The position numbers were made by a program, and so were the translations under genes. The notes beneath the pieces were generated by a model that did no database searches, was not told where the DNA came from, and worked only from the letters and a program-made list of their open reading frames with translations. A DNA stretch of 64,000 nt from Perkinsus olseni (Eukaryota; Perkinsozoa; Perkinsida; Perkinsidae): NCBI GenBank assembly GCA_013115135.1, contig JABANP010000094.1, positions 84,802-148,801 of the forward strand, read 5' to 3'. Positions 42,608-53,160 of this stretch are shown here, piece after piece (position 1 is the stretch's first letter; the number at the start of each line of letters is the position of its first letter).

Positions 42608-42935
42608 TACAACACCGACTCTTCCGCTTCCTCCTCTTCCTCGGTATCATCAAATTCTCCCGAATAATCATCTATGAAATGAGATACAACAACGCACAGC
42701 AGCAAGGAGACGGGCTACCCACCATCCATGTCCGTGAATAGATCAGCGGCAGCGTCTATGAGATCCTCGACGGTCCTGCTGGCTGTTTCGTGTTCAACAT
42801 TCCCTTCTGGATACTCCACAACCTCACTACTGTCATCGACGGATGAGATCACCGAGGAGGGGGCCTGACAGCAGGGAAGAAGACCAACCGTAAGGAAGGC
42901 CAGCCAACTGCGCAGGCGATATCTTCCCGCTATGT
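42608..42935 (-). CDS. Small acidic secreted protein (two exons seen)
   Basis: On the minus strand an exon of about 42925-42720 encodes a hydrophobic leader, RSWLAFLTVGLLPCCQAPSS, then VDDSSEVVEYPEGNVEHETA and TVEDLIDAAADLFTDMD. An intron of about 50 nt (GTGGGTAGCCCG to TTTCATAG) joins it in frame to DDYSGEFDDTEEEEEAEESV L and a stop at 42608. The mature part is very acidic. No ATG lies in frame just before the leader, so a first exon is missing from this model. Too short for a family assignment. Confidence 0.5.
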
Positions 42936-43199
42936 TAACCGATTTTATTGCTTTATTCGCAAAACTGATATTTCGTTAAAAAATCCTTTATTTTTATTCT
43001 TTTTTACACATTTTTTGCTGATTTCAACCGACTGATTCTCCACCGCTGGTCACTAAGGCGTTACATATGAGAGAGTGTTGTCAGCTTCTTCACTCACTAT
43101 CATACTTCAGCCCAAGAATAACTGCACCACCGAAAAACACCATCATCTCACCCGATGCCGCCCAAACTGCAGCTTCTCCTCGTCAAAATCTTGAGTACC

Positions 43200-44240
43200 C
43201 TTGCTGAGGGGCCTGAAGGTCGCGAGATGAGCCGCTAGTCAGTGCCGAGTGGAAGCCCACTTAATGCGGGCAGCCTCTGCAGCGCCGAGTACTCCTCCCA
43301 ATACTCGTGCCACCACAACCCGGGCTAGGTCCCTCGTGGTTGCTGGATGGTCATCAGGAGGGAGGTAGCAGTAGGATGACGTAGTTGATATCGGAACCTG
43401 ACAGGGTGATCTCAAAGCAGGGTATTTCGGAAAAATGTGGTATGCGAAATTATAATTAACCAACACCGAAATGTGTGACCTGGGAGGTAACAACAAGATT
43501 CCTCCAGAGGTTGAGCTTGCCAGATTCAAAGAGGTCGCCCGAGATTGTTGAAGAAGGATATAGCAGCCTTACCCCGAGACTCATCACAGAACTGTTCTTC
43601 CTCAAACTTGGTGACGACCTACTCCCCCCAAGCGACCGCCGCGTCTGTTGGTCAACCCCTTGGCGCATCTCGGAGGATCTAAGGTTCACCCATGCTCATG
43701 GCGGACAAGGTTCGACTGTGAAAAGATTCCTACTTAGCAGCCTTCTCCCGCGCTTTTATCTTCTCCACTACGGGATGCTGTCGGCGGCCTCTGCTGTACG
43801 CATGCGCACTGGACTGGACCATGTACCTGATGCAGCGTACCATAACAACCTGATAGGCTCCCAAAGGGGAGGAAGAGTGACGTGCATCGCCATGAAGAGT
43901 CGGCGTTGGGAGAGGGGCGCCTCGTCAATGCACAGACGCCGCTGTCCTAACGCCCACTACTGTCGACGTTTGACGAAGACCAACTGTGATTGTGTGGGCA
44001 CACAATCTACTAGTCCCTTAGCGCTAGTAGTACTTGTTCCTGCTGTATTCAAAAAGGATCAGGCCCTTATCAGCATCACTCATGCTGAGTTCGCGTGACA
44101 GCAGGAAGACTCTCGTCAAGTAATTTTCTACGTCTACTCCGACAAGTATCCACTGGAACCTCATCGGGTCAGAAAAATTCCAAACCTCAATAGTCAGTTC
44201 TTCAATATCAGTCAATTCTCCAAACTTCCCCCCCCCCCTG
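43200..44240 (-). other. Possible exons on the minus strand, unresolved
   Basis: Open stretches encode RRLCIDEAPLSQRRLFMAMH and VTLPPLWEPIRLLWYAASGT (about 43940-43780), VTKFEEEQFCDESRG (about 43615-43570) and MTDIEELTIEVWNFSDPMRF (44215-44150). They look protein-like and have possible splice signals, but I could not join them into one gene or tie them to the CFAP97-like gene upstream. Confidence 0.25.
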
Positions 44241-44244
44241 TCTA

Positions 44245-44680
44245 CCTCATATGCCGGAGATAGTCGCGTTCCAGCCTAGCAGTGCTGTAGTATGGTCTTA
44301 GTCGCTCCAATCGACCCAGCAACGCGTGATTCTCCTAAAGATCCATCATACATCCTACCAAAGCCCTCGAAGCCCTCACCAGCGTGATTCTGAAGAGCTC
44401 CCGTTTCCTGTATTCCCGATTCAAACTGACAGGCCCCGGCCTCCTGGCCGAACCCTGAGAAACCATCTCGCAGTTCAACAGATCCCACCTAGCCCACCAG
44501 AAGCTCCGGGGATCTAGTCATAGTCTGGGCGATGCTCTGTATCATCTTCAGATCGTTGTAAGCTGATTCTGTTATTTGACCTGCTTCGACCTAAGATACG
44601 CTCCCTGAGGATAGCTGCTTACGCTTCTTCGCATAGTAGTCTCGGCCGTACAAAGTAAGGTGCTTATGGTCGGCCGGGCG
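44245..44680 (-). CDS. CFAP97/Hemingway-like ciliary protein (partial model)
   Basis: Exons on the minus strand encode KHLTLYGRDYYAKKR, then MIQSIAQTMTRSPELL, VSLNREYRKRELFRITL and ENHALLGRLERLRPYYSTAR, LERDYLRHMR. The LN..YRKRE..RI..EN..LL.RL pattern is the KIAA1430/Hemingway (CFAP97) signature of cilium and flagellum proteins. Introns are short GT-AG: the first (about 44632-44578) contains the TATCTTAGGTCGA motif and another (GTGAGGGCTTCGAGG to GATCTTTAG) splits ITL and ENH. Start codon and 3' end are not certain. With CFAP57 it is the second flagellar gene of the window. Confidence 0.55.
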
Positions 44681-44734
44681 TCTGGTATCTAAGGTCGATG
44701 CTTGCACTAAACATGAAGGTCGAAGATACGCTCC
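44582..44734. repeat. TATCTTAGGTCGA motif, three copies
   Basis: At 44582-44602 (CTTCGACCTAAGATACGCTC, in a CFAP97-like intron), 44686-44704 (GTATCTAAGGTCGATGCTTG) and 44716-44734 (GGTCGAAGATACGCTCC, internally deleted). Further copies are at 45187, 46118 and 46837. Confidence 0.6.
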
Positions 44735-44739
44735 AACCT

Positions 44740-47700
44740 ATGCTCGGTTGCATTCGTCTTATCGTCTCTCGATGCTTCTGTTGCTGCCTTTTGAACTCCC
44801 TTCGAGCTACCAACGAGTTGCCGTGCGAAGTATCTGTTCTTTTCTGCGCAACCCCGATCATTATAAAATAACATCAACTACGATGATGACAACATCTGTG
44901 ACGACGACGGGGTTGCTGGCGAGGTGTCGAACACCTTCCACGTTAAGAAGCTATGAAACGCCTAGTGACGCCATCTACATATCACCTTGACGACGATCAG
45001 CGTGACCTTCACAATTCTGGGAGCACACGAAGACCCGATCGAAGCGTCAGAGATGGCGACTGTGTCGATGTAGTAGAGCATCCAGCTCCTGATCTTGGCA
45101 GATTCTCCTCCCACGCGCTCAAAGTCAGAGGAGACGAGCGAAGCGGCCGAACGATTTGGAAGTTGAGATCTTCATACGCGCGGAGTGCAAGCATCAACCT
45201 CGGATACTGGCGAGTTCACAGCACTACTCAGCCCCGACCGCGGAACAGAGGATAGAGAATTCTGCGGAAGAGTATCTCGTATACGCTCTTCGACGAAGGC
45301 GCCTTCTCACAAGCCGAAACTTGACCGAACCACCACCCAGCCATCGAGGTTGAGAAATCAGTCGCCGCCGAATTCACAACTTAGTTGTTCAAATCATTGA
45401 ATGCAACAACCGTACGATAGGCCCCACGGCCCAGGTGACAGTTTCAGAGCGGAAACTGAATCACACACGCCCGGCTTAGTAGATTCCACGATCACAAGCG
45501 AAACGTTATCAGCCCTAACCGACCAAATAGCGGCCGCAATCACACGCCATGCAACTGTAGGTAGTATGAACCTGCTCGCCTGCTACGGTCGGCGACTTGT
45601 GAGTTGTAGAACGACATTGACAGAACCCAAGAGACATAAACAGGAAGGAGGCGTTAATTTTATATAATAAAATAACAGCGGACTTTGGTTTGAATCATCC
45701 GACTTAGGAACGGTAAGAGTAGCAAGATATTCTACACGACAGCTACGCCGAGGAAGATATCTTCTCCGGACCGGGTTTGACGGGGACGGCCGGTGGCGGC
45801 CGGCGATGGGCGGGGGAAGACGGGACGCTGAAGGAAGAACACTAGGGTCATTAAAACGGTCACCCCACATTTCGCCAGCAACGATTATGGATGGGAAAAG
45901 TTACGACGGAATCGGACATTTTTACCCGGCGGACAACAGCGTCCCGCAACTGATACGAGAATGTAATTTGGGGAAAGAATGGTACTGGTATTCTAATGGG
46001 GGGCACCCAGCTTCTTCAATTTCGGCAACTATCCCAAGAAACTTTGCCCTCCACTTCATTTCAAACGGGTACGATGACATCACTAAACAGGGGAATCTTT
46101 CACACGTATAAGTGTCACGCATCAACCTCAGATTCAAAGAGACTTCAACCAGCCACAACTCCCAGGCCTGCGTGAACAACCCAGTCAACTCCCAACCCCA
46201 AAGTTTTCCAACACCCCAATCCTTCTTAACCGCCCCCTTCTTTGAACCCTATCTCCTACCAACTCTCGGGTGAACACTGTAAAGGGCACACCCCTGATAA
46301 ACCTGTAGTACCTCTCCTCGAACACAACGTCCTCCGGATCCACTGCTGCCTCCGTCTTCCGGTGCTGTTCTGCTTCGCCACTGGTGGCAGCGGTAGGCGG
46401 CGGCCGCCTGAGAATGGGGATACGGTATTTAACGAACCCGAAAATGCCACATGCGAAAATGAGGCCACTACGCCACATGCATGAGAACGGGTGAAGAATA
46501 GTAGAGCTATCGAGGCGGTATCTGCTCAGTGCTGCCTGCTCCTGTCGCGTGGCATAGTGGTCACGTGTTCTCCTGCTGGACCTTTTCCGTTACTGTATTT
46601 GCAGTTCAATCAATGTCAGACAAGATTCAGTCAGAAGATGTGGGTTGAGCGACCTAATCCGTATCATGCCGTCTTCGACCTTGGTTATTTCGGCGGCTTT
46701 TCCGTTGTGCACTGGAGAATGCCAAAAAGCGGAGAAACTCAATAGAGAAAACTATTCTGGACCGACCATAATTCTGACGTAGGATGCCCAACCCCGACAA
46801 ACTACCTTCTCGTATCTTTCCTTCCGCTCGATGCCAGGGTCGACCTAAGATACGCACCCCAGTGACCAATCAAGTAAATCATCCCCTACTACCCCTCCTT
46901 CGCCGGCCGCACTATTTCCTCCAGAGCCGCTTCTTCCGAGGCTTCCAAACTGTAAACGTCCGACGAAAATTCTGAGCTCGTCGCCGCCGCGATCGCCATC
47001 AGCTCCGCTTTGGCAGACCGCACCGGTACCTGGTCCATGAACAATCAGCTCACTCGGAAAAATTCCCGCTCGAAAAGATCATTCCCGCGCCACAAGGATG
47101 ACCAAGTCCACACTGGACGACGGCCACTTTCGTGAGAAATTTGCAGAAATTCATTCAGCGTTCCGAAAAAAGGGAACACTCAGTGCCGAGCGACTTTCGT
47201 TAAAATAAAGGCAATTCACCAGGCAATACGAGACGACAGCACAAGGGGAACCATCGACCAACGCACAAACTTGACGATTATGTTTTGCAGTCCCTGACTT
47301 CTGTACTACCGTTAGGTCCATATACTGTTCATCAGTTGATGTACTATTAGTGTCCACCGGCGTACTGTCATCACCCGAATCGGGAACCTCCTCCGAGGTC
47401 AGATGCAGCAGTTCCAACTTAGCCTTATTAGTCGGTTCTGAAAGGGAATCCTTCACCCCAGTACCCCTCATTCAACCCTACCCGGCGGAGGCTCTCGTCG
47501 ATCCTCTTGACTCGCTGCAGCACTACCACGTTTCCGCTGCTCTTGCACACTACCGCGTGACGCCCGTTTGCCCTGTATGATACCGAATCTTCCATCACGA
47601 TCAACCCCCGGCCAGTACCGCTTCAGTCGAGGGAGTGCCTTCCAGTGGCCGTTGTTTCGGTCTGTCGACGGGAGATGCGGCATGATGATGGACGAGGTCC

Positions 47701-48830
47701 TCGATCGTCTCCGGCGTTGAACAACCACAACCCATTTGACAATACCAACAACTGCACGCCCGTTTGAATCGTCCGCGGCTCGTGAGGAAAAATATGCTAC
47801 TTTCCCGACCACAACCCCTCCGTACGTTCAATAATTGGTCGTCTCCGGTGTTGTACAACAACCCGTTCAAAAATGTCAACTACACGCCCGCTGGCATCTC
47901 CCGCGGTTCGTTCTTGAAATATGCTACTTTCCCGACCACAACCTCCCGAGTGCTTATCCGCTGTCTTAATTTATTCGAGGACTCCAGCAAGTAACAAGTT
48001 GAGAGTTCATGCCGTACCAATACGTAGTGGAAATTCATCTGTCAATCACCAAATAAATTTCACTGATCCGCAAAAATTTTCCGAAAATTTAGTTTTTTCG
48101 TCTGCGCCATCAACAAAGCATTCTGCTAGCACACCGGAGCCCTCCTTCTTCTCTAAAAGATCCCATCGCGAGTTTGTCGCTGCTACTGATGAATAATATT
48201 ATTTTTCACTCTCCTATATCGATACTACTTCGCCGTTGTCCCCGGGGCTGAGCCCTTCCTCCGATTTGAGAATCCCAAGCATCCCTCGAGGCAGAGGACC
48301 TCTGCTTAGTTGACATCGGCCCAATTTTGCCGATAGACCTGCGCCCTATAGAAAAAGCGAGAAGTTCGACCTGGGAACGAACAAGAGAATCTTTTCCTCG
48401 GAACCGCCCGACACGATGCGCCCAGATCGATCACAATGGCGAGCGCGAAGAATCAGCGCACTTTGTTGCTCACGAAACTATTGGAAAAATCTTTGTGCGG
48501 GTAACAAGAATTCCTAGCCGCAGATTTTCTTGGAGGCCACAATTTCCCTCGAGCAGTCTTAGATAACTCCAACCGTAATACTTCAAGTTTCACGGCGGCC
48601 TTCGAAGATGTCTTCTCTCCCCGATCCGCCTCAGGAGCCCTTCGGACGTTTGTAGGAAAATCTAGACAAATGTGTTCTCAGTTGTCCGGCTAAGGCCAAC
48701 ATCTGGTTGAGAAGTGTCATCCGGGTCTAGGCCATGACCCGGGTGAGAGCTGTTATCCGGGTGAAAGCAGGTACACAAGGATTCACAAAAAAACCGTCAA
48801 TTGCGAATCCCTCTCGTCACCGCTGGTTAA
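44740..48830. other. About 4 kb without a supported gene
   Basis: Open frames of 60-115 codons occur on both strands, none with a domain, leader or convincing splice pattern. One at 45401-45667 (ETLSALTDQIAAAITRHATV) is a little like a gag-type start. There is a tRNA 5'-half-like stretch at about 46548-46580 (GTGGCATAGTGGTCACG, an A-box form), three TATCTTAGGTCGA motifs, and a local tandem duplication at 47700-47950. Confidence 0.4.
47700..47950 (+). repeat. Imperfect tandem duplication, about 140 bp period
   Basis: Two units share GTCGTCTCCGG(C/T)GTTG, CA(A/T)CCC(A/G)TT, ACTGCACGCCCG or ACTACACGCCCG, and TATGCTACTTTCCCGACCAC at 47791 and 47929. No coding role is apparent. Confidence 0.7.
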
Positions 48831-48834
48831 TTCC

Positions 48835-49086
48835 CAAAATCTAAGGGAGAAGTACAAAATCCAAGGGAGCGTTTTCAGCCTGAAAACGCTCCCTTGGATT
48901 TTGTCTGAAAATTTCAGGGATCTGCATTACCTGGGCAACTGTTCGGGTTTCTGGTTGCCCTGGGTAACAGTTCCGGGATCGGGTTGCCCTGTCGGGTTTC
49001 GGGAGGGGTTTCTGGTTTCCCGTTCCTGCCTTCACCCGCAATTCAAATGTTCCTTGGATTTTTGTACCTTGCCCCTCGGATTTTTG
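48835..49086 (+). mobile_element. MITE-like element, second full copy, with inner palindrome
   Basis: Left end CAAAATCTAAGGGAGAAGTA then CAAAATCCAAGG; right end CCTTGGATTTTTGTACCTTG then CCCCTCGGATTTTTG. The inside shares GGTTTCTGGTTGCCCTGGGT, CCGGGATCGGGTTGCCCTGT and CTTCACCCGCA with the copy at 15086-15331. The left end carries a 51-nt perfect palindrome absent from the other copy. Confidence 0.8.
48854..48904. repeat. 51-nt perfect palindrome centred on one base
   Basis: Two 25-nt arms pair without mismatch around a single C at 48879. The left arm starts ACAAAATCCAAGGGAGCG and includes the element's own terminal repeat; the right arm is its exact complement, so the terminal repeat was copied in inverted form next to itself. 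Confidence 0.95.
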
Positions 49087-49581
49087 TACTTCACCCCGTC
49101 ACCGCTCCCGTGTATCACGCGAGTGGTCATGAACTGAACCCACCCCAGCCAGGCATTAAACCAAGATCGGGTATTTTCAAATTGCTTTTTAGTCCAATAT
49201 TTGGAGCTCGGGTTCCACCAGTTATTGGACCACAATCGATCTGCCGTACCAAGTAGTGCCGTTTTACAAATCTCGGAGACGAACTTGAGTTTTCAAATCG
49301 GTATTGAATCAAAGTCTCCTGCACCGTGAGCACTCAGGTATCGCCGGAGTTAATCCCCTTCTCAGCCAGGCCTTCAACTTGCTCGTTCAGAGGGCCGCGT
49401 AAAATATCAGTGTGAAAAAAGCGTTTTAAAAAGAGGCTTCCACTTTTCAATCTCGAACAGGATATTAAGCTTGAGATCACGCTCTATCAACTCGAGGTGA
49501 AAGCGGTGAGCGCTTCACCACCGCAGCAGGAGCGCCTTCTGGCTCGGATCAGTTGAGCTCCCTGCTCAGCCCGTCTTTATT

Positions 49582-50223
49582 ATGTCCTCTCCTCTCTTCG
49601 TGCGTCTCCTACTGCTGCCGACTATCCTCGTTAATAGCGCGGCCCCTCCTGTGCTTCCCTCTGCCACCTTCACCGTCCCTAAGGACGATCTCCCTGATGG
49701 AATATCCGAACTAAAGCTGCTCACTGCCTTGGATGCCGGAGTGATGCACGGCAGGCTCATCATGACCGAGGGGCCCGAGTACTCAATAAGGTCGTTCTTC
49801 CGACCGCCAAAAAAATGGAACAGCTTCGTCCTATTGCGATTAAACTCAGCCACTTCTGCAATAGCCGTTGAAGATGCCTTCGTGCGAGGCGTGGAACACC
49901 TTCCTTTCTCGACTTTCGGTAAAAAGATATGTGAGCTCGCAAACACAGATCGCTCTATCAACATGACCAGACCAATAGAACTGCTAGATCATCAACGGAC
50001 AAGCGTGGACGGGGTTCTCACCGGCAACTCCGTTTTGGACATCTTCGAGCTTCTCACCGAGGAGTCGCTTGGACTGCAACTGAGCCTGCAGTCCGCGAAC
50101 GAAGTGAAGTTGAAGGCCTTGTGTGTACAGCTGTTGAGAACGCTCGGGCGCAGCGAGTCAGCACCACGCTTTCTTGCACGGCAGCAATACGAGTGGAGCG
50201 TCGTTCTGCAGAAGCGTGGATGA
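49582..50223 (+). CDS. Secreted protein, family B, member 1
   Basis: 213 residues in one exon. Signal peptide MSSPLFVRLLLLPTILVNSA with cleavage near SAA, then PVLPSATFTVPKDDLPDGIS and ELKLLTALDAGVMHGRL. The first 78 or so residues are nearly identical to member 2 (52331-52879), after which the two differ strongly. The C-terminal part has LQLSLQSANEVKLKALCVQL and ends QYEWSVVLQKRG, which has a counterpart in member 3 (QFHWSILLKR). Family unknown to me; no membrane segment beyond the leader. Confidence 0.8.
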   Translation: MSSPLFVRLLLLPTILVNSAAPPVLPSATFTVPKDDLPDGISELKLLTALDAGVMHGRLIMTEGPEYSIRSFFRPPKKWNSFVLLRLNSATSAIAVEDAFVRGVEHLPFSTFGKKICELANTDRSINMTRPIELLDHQRTSVDGVLTGNSVLDIFELLTEESLGLQLSLQSANEVKLKALCVQLLRTLGRSESAPRFLARQQYEWSVVLQKRG

Positions 50224-52300
50224 GTTTACTATGGAGTTGAAGATGTCTGTTGATCCAAGGAGATGGATCCCTGTTGTGATTCTGCTGGATCGCAGGTTGT
50301 AGTCGAGTTTGTAACACGCCGGTTGGCTAGGAGCTGAGCTGTGATTTTTTTTCTTCCGGCCAGGTGTGATCATCCGATCAGTACCAGGGCTGTAGTCCAG
50401 CCGACCACGGGTCGCATTGACCGTTGAGGTCACCGACGGTTAGTCCGCTTTTTGCCAACCCTGTCGTGAGACAGTATCGCCCGGGCCACCTGCCTTGCGG
50501 CGGGGGTAATTGGACTGCAGGCCCGCCTGTCGCACCGAGGTGCTCCCACCTAGATTCGAGCTGTGATTGTTTAGGCACACACTCGTGAAAATGAACACGG
50601 TGAAAATGAGTGAAATTTCGTCGCGCGCCCAGATACTTACAATCGATCAGCCGTTTCGCGTGTGGAACAAATATATAATCAGTGTGAGTTCTCGGAGTCT
50701 ACAGGGGTTCCAAATGAATTCACATGTGGACTAGTAGCGAAGAACCGATGAAATTTCTGTTTTGCTTATCGAGAATGCTCGGTCCGTAGACTACCAGTGG
50801 TAGGAGTTCTTTTTGCTATATTCATAAAGATCGGTATCTTCTATCAGTATCTCTCATGTCGGGTTCGGATGATGACAGGAGCACAGCACCTTGCTGCTGT
50901 CGTGTGGCGTCCCATCTCTCAGTACTCACCACTCTCTTCAACAACTTAGCGTAGCTTCTTATCGGAACACGATAGGTGAAGCTGCATCATCTAACCTGCA
51001 TGGATATTTGAACTTGGCCCGTAGAGCCTCACGCAGTGCCATTAGTATCTGTTCGCGGTGGCAGACTCCGCTTCCAAGTCCATCTTCGAAGCCACCACCA
51101 TCAACTCACTACAAGCCGCCGAGCTCCTAGGCTAGGCTAGGAGTCCTAGCCATTTGAACGCGCCAGATTGGCATGCACGCGTCTTGTACTACTATCACTG
51201 ACATGGTTAAGTTGAACGTTAGAGTGAAGACGGTCCGCACTCCCTAGAAACAAGCGAGGAAGTTAGAGCGCCAACGGTTCTTCACTCGGTCTTACCTATT
51301 CGACCAGCTGTCACTTGACCAGTCATAAGAGACGTGCAAAGTCATAATTCTGCGGTGCTCTACGCCAGCACTGGACGAGTACCGCTCTCGCAAGAACGAG
51401 ACTGCAAGCTTTGAGATTCCCTCGCAGCCTCCTCGACTATGCGATAATGTAGCCCTTGTCCTGTTGTGTCCTTCTGGTTTTGTACTGGAGTGCTCTGCAC
51501 ATTAGTGCAGTCACCGTACGCGTGTTTTCTTCAATGCTTTCGGTTTGTTTCTGGCCCAGACTTATTCGTTCCCACGTGAAGCACTCTCGTTCTCCTTCGG
51601 AGTTGTTGAGTCCCTTTCTGAGCAAAACACTTGAGATGAGCCACCTGCTAGGAAACTGATGGGTGACCACCAGGCGTGGGCCACGCCTGGTGGTCACCCA
51701 TCGCCGCGTGGCCAGCCAAGGGCGAACATACTGGGAGTTCCCCGCCCCCGAGGGTTTTCCGTCGCGCCGAGATGGGCTCAATCGTCCCGCCAGCCAAGCA
51801 GAATGAGATGCTCACAGCGCCACGTTTGACGGAGAAGCCCTTCCCTGCAATCTGCAGACATGGAGACCTCGCGCGGAAAGAGTGACGGACTAGGCGATCG
51901 AGACTGTCACCCTCTTCCGCCTGTCGTCATCTGCGCCATGCTAAGGGGGTCGTCTTCGGTGCTCACTTCGAATGAGGCTGCGACGAGCCGAGAGAGATCT
52001 GAGTTTCTGAAACGACTGGGAAGCTCACGCAGGCTCCCCCCTAGTGGTCAAAAAAGCAAGATCGACTCTCAGCAGAGTGTCGAGCCTGCGCCGAAGACAG
52101 ACTCGATTTAATCCTGGTCGGCTGCCGATCAGGGTGCACTCCTCTACGGTGCCGAATAATAGAGCTTCGCGAGGACCCAGGATGCATGGTTTTGGCTTCT
52201 GCGATCGGGAGCAGCACCCCCACCGTCATCGGCTCTCCCTCGTTGTCCCTTGCTGTAGAGACTGGAGTGTCGTGTCTTGTCAGCAACGCTGAGGATCGTT
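50224..52300. other. Intergenic stretch with one long palindrome
   Basis: No gene that I can support over about 2 kb. Frames at 50891-51130 and 51437-51781 have no domain. The region holds the palindrome at 51658-51702. Its last bases (CTCAGTCCGTCTTTATT before the ATG at 52331) match the upstream region of family B member 1. Confidence 0.4.
51658..51702. repeat. 45-nt perfect palindrome centred on one base
   Basis: Two 22-nt arms (GATGGGTGACCACCAGGCGT GG and its complement) pair without mismatch around one G at 51680. The pairing stops sharply at both ends. Confidence 0.95.
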
Positions 52301-52330
52301 CTTCCAGCTTCTGCTCAGTCCGTCTTTATT

Positions 52331-52879
52331 ATGTCCTCTACTCTCTTCGTGCTTCTCGTACTGCTGCCGCCTATCCTCGTTGATAGTGCGGCCCCTAGTG
52401 TGCTTCCCTCTGCCACCTTCACCGCCCCTAAGGACGATCTCCCTGATGGAATATCCGAACTAAAGCTGCTCACTGCCTCGGATGCCGGGGTGATGCACGG
52501 CAGGCTCGTCATGACCGAGGGGCCCGAGTACTCAATAAGGTCGTTCTTCCGACCGCCAAAAAAATGGAACATCTTCTTCGAGATGCAGCTGGACACGGAC
52601 ACCTCGATCATAACGGTGGAGGATACTTACATGGTTGGAGTAGAGGGAATAACCTTTAATGAGTTTGCTGATGAGTTGTGTCGGGCTTTCAACGGCACTA
52701 CCGCCCTCGAGTCTGGACTAGCTCTTCAAGCCGCGAATAGCGTGCGAGTGGACTTAGCCTGCCTGACAGGGGTCTTCCTCCAATCTCAAGATCACCATCA
52801 CGATGTCAAACGACCCATGGCGGCCGAGAAGTTCTTTGTGAACCACCTCACCTTGGAGCGCCGCGCCCGCAGTGAGTGA
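52331..52879 (+). CDS. Secreted protein, family B, member 2
   Basis: 182 residues from the ATG at 52331, which starts the signal peptide (MSSTLFVLLVLLPPILVDSA); an upstream in-frame ATG at 52277 is unlikely by comparison with member 1. The block AAPSVLPSATFTAPKDDLPD through RSFFRPPKKWN is shared with member 1 almost base for base, including about 25 bases before the ATG. After KKWN it continues IFFEMQLDTDTSIITVEDTY and FADELCRAFNGT, closer to member 3 (FFKIRTRNDTPVLDLRDF, FGEALCEALD). Confidence 0.8.
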   Translation: MSSTLFVLLVLLPPILVDSAAPSVLPSATFTAPKDDLPDGISELKLLTASDAGVMHGRLVMTEGPEYSIRSFFRPPKKWNIFFEMQLDTDTSIITVEDTYMVGVEGITFNEFADELCRAFNGTTALESGLALQAANSVRVDLACLTGVFLQSQDHHHDVKRPMAAEKFFVNHLTLERRARSE

Positions 52880-53160
52880 TGCTGTCATGAGGGGATGTAG
52901 ATGTGTGATGTACTGTAGCGTACTCTTGTTGTGTTGTTGTTGTCCCGGAGATTGTGGACGAATATCCTGTCCGCTATTTTCACCCGGAGCTCTCCTTTCG
53001 ACTGCTACTCTGCAGTGACCCCTCTTTGTCCATGACTTCGGCTTGGATGATCCCTTGACCCTTCGGCCAGTTTTGTGGTTTCGAAGTTTTGTGGTGGTGC
53101 TCTGACAGTTTTTCCTGTTCATTAGCCTCGATGGTGTTCACTCGCACCTAATGAGTAACA

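Noticed and set aside
45401..45667. Gag-like protein start
   Set aside because: Only a vague resemblance and no zinc knuckle, protease or other retroelement part nearby.
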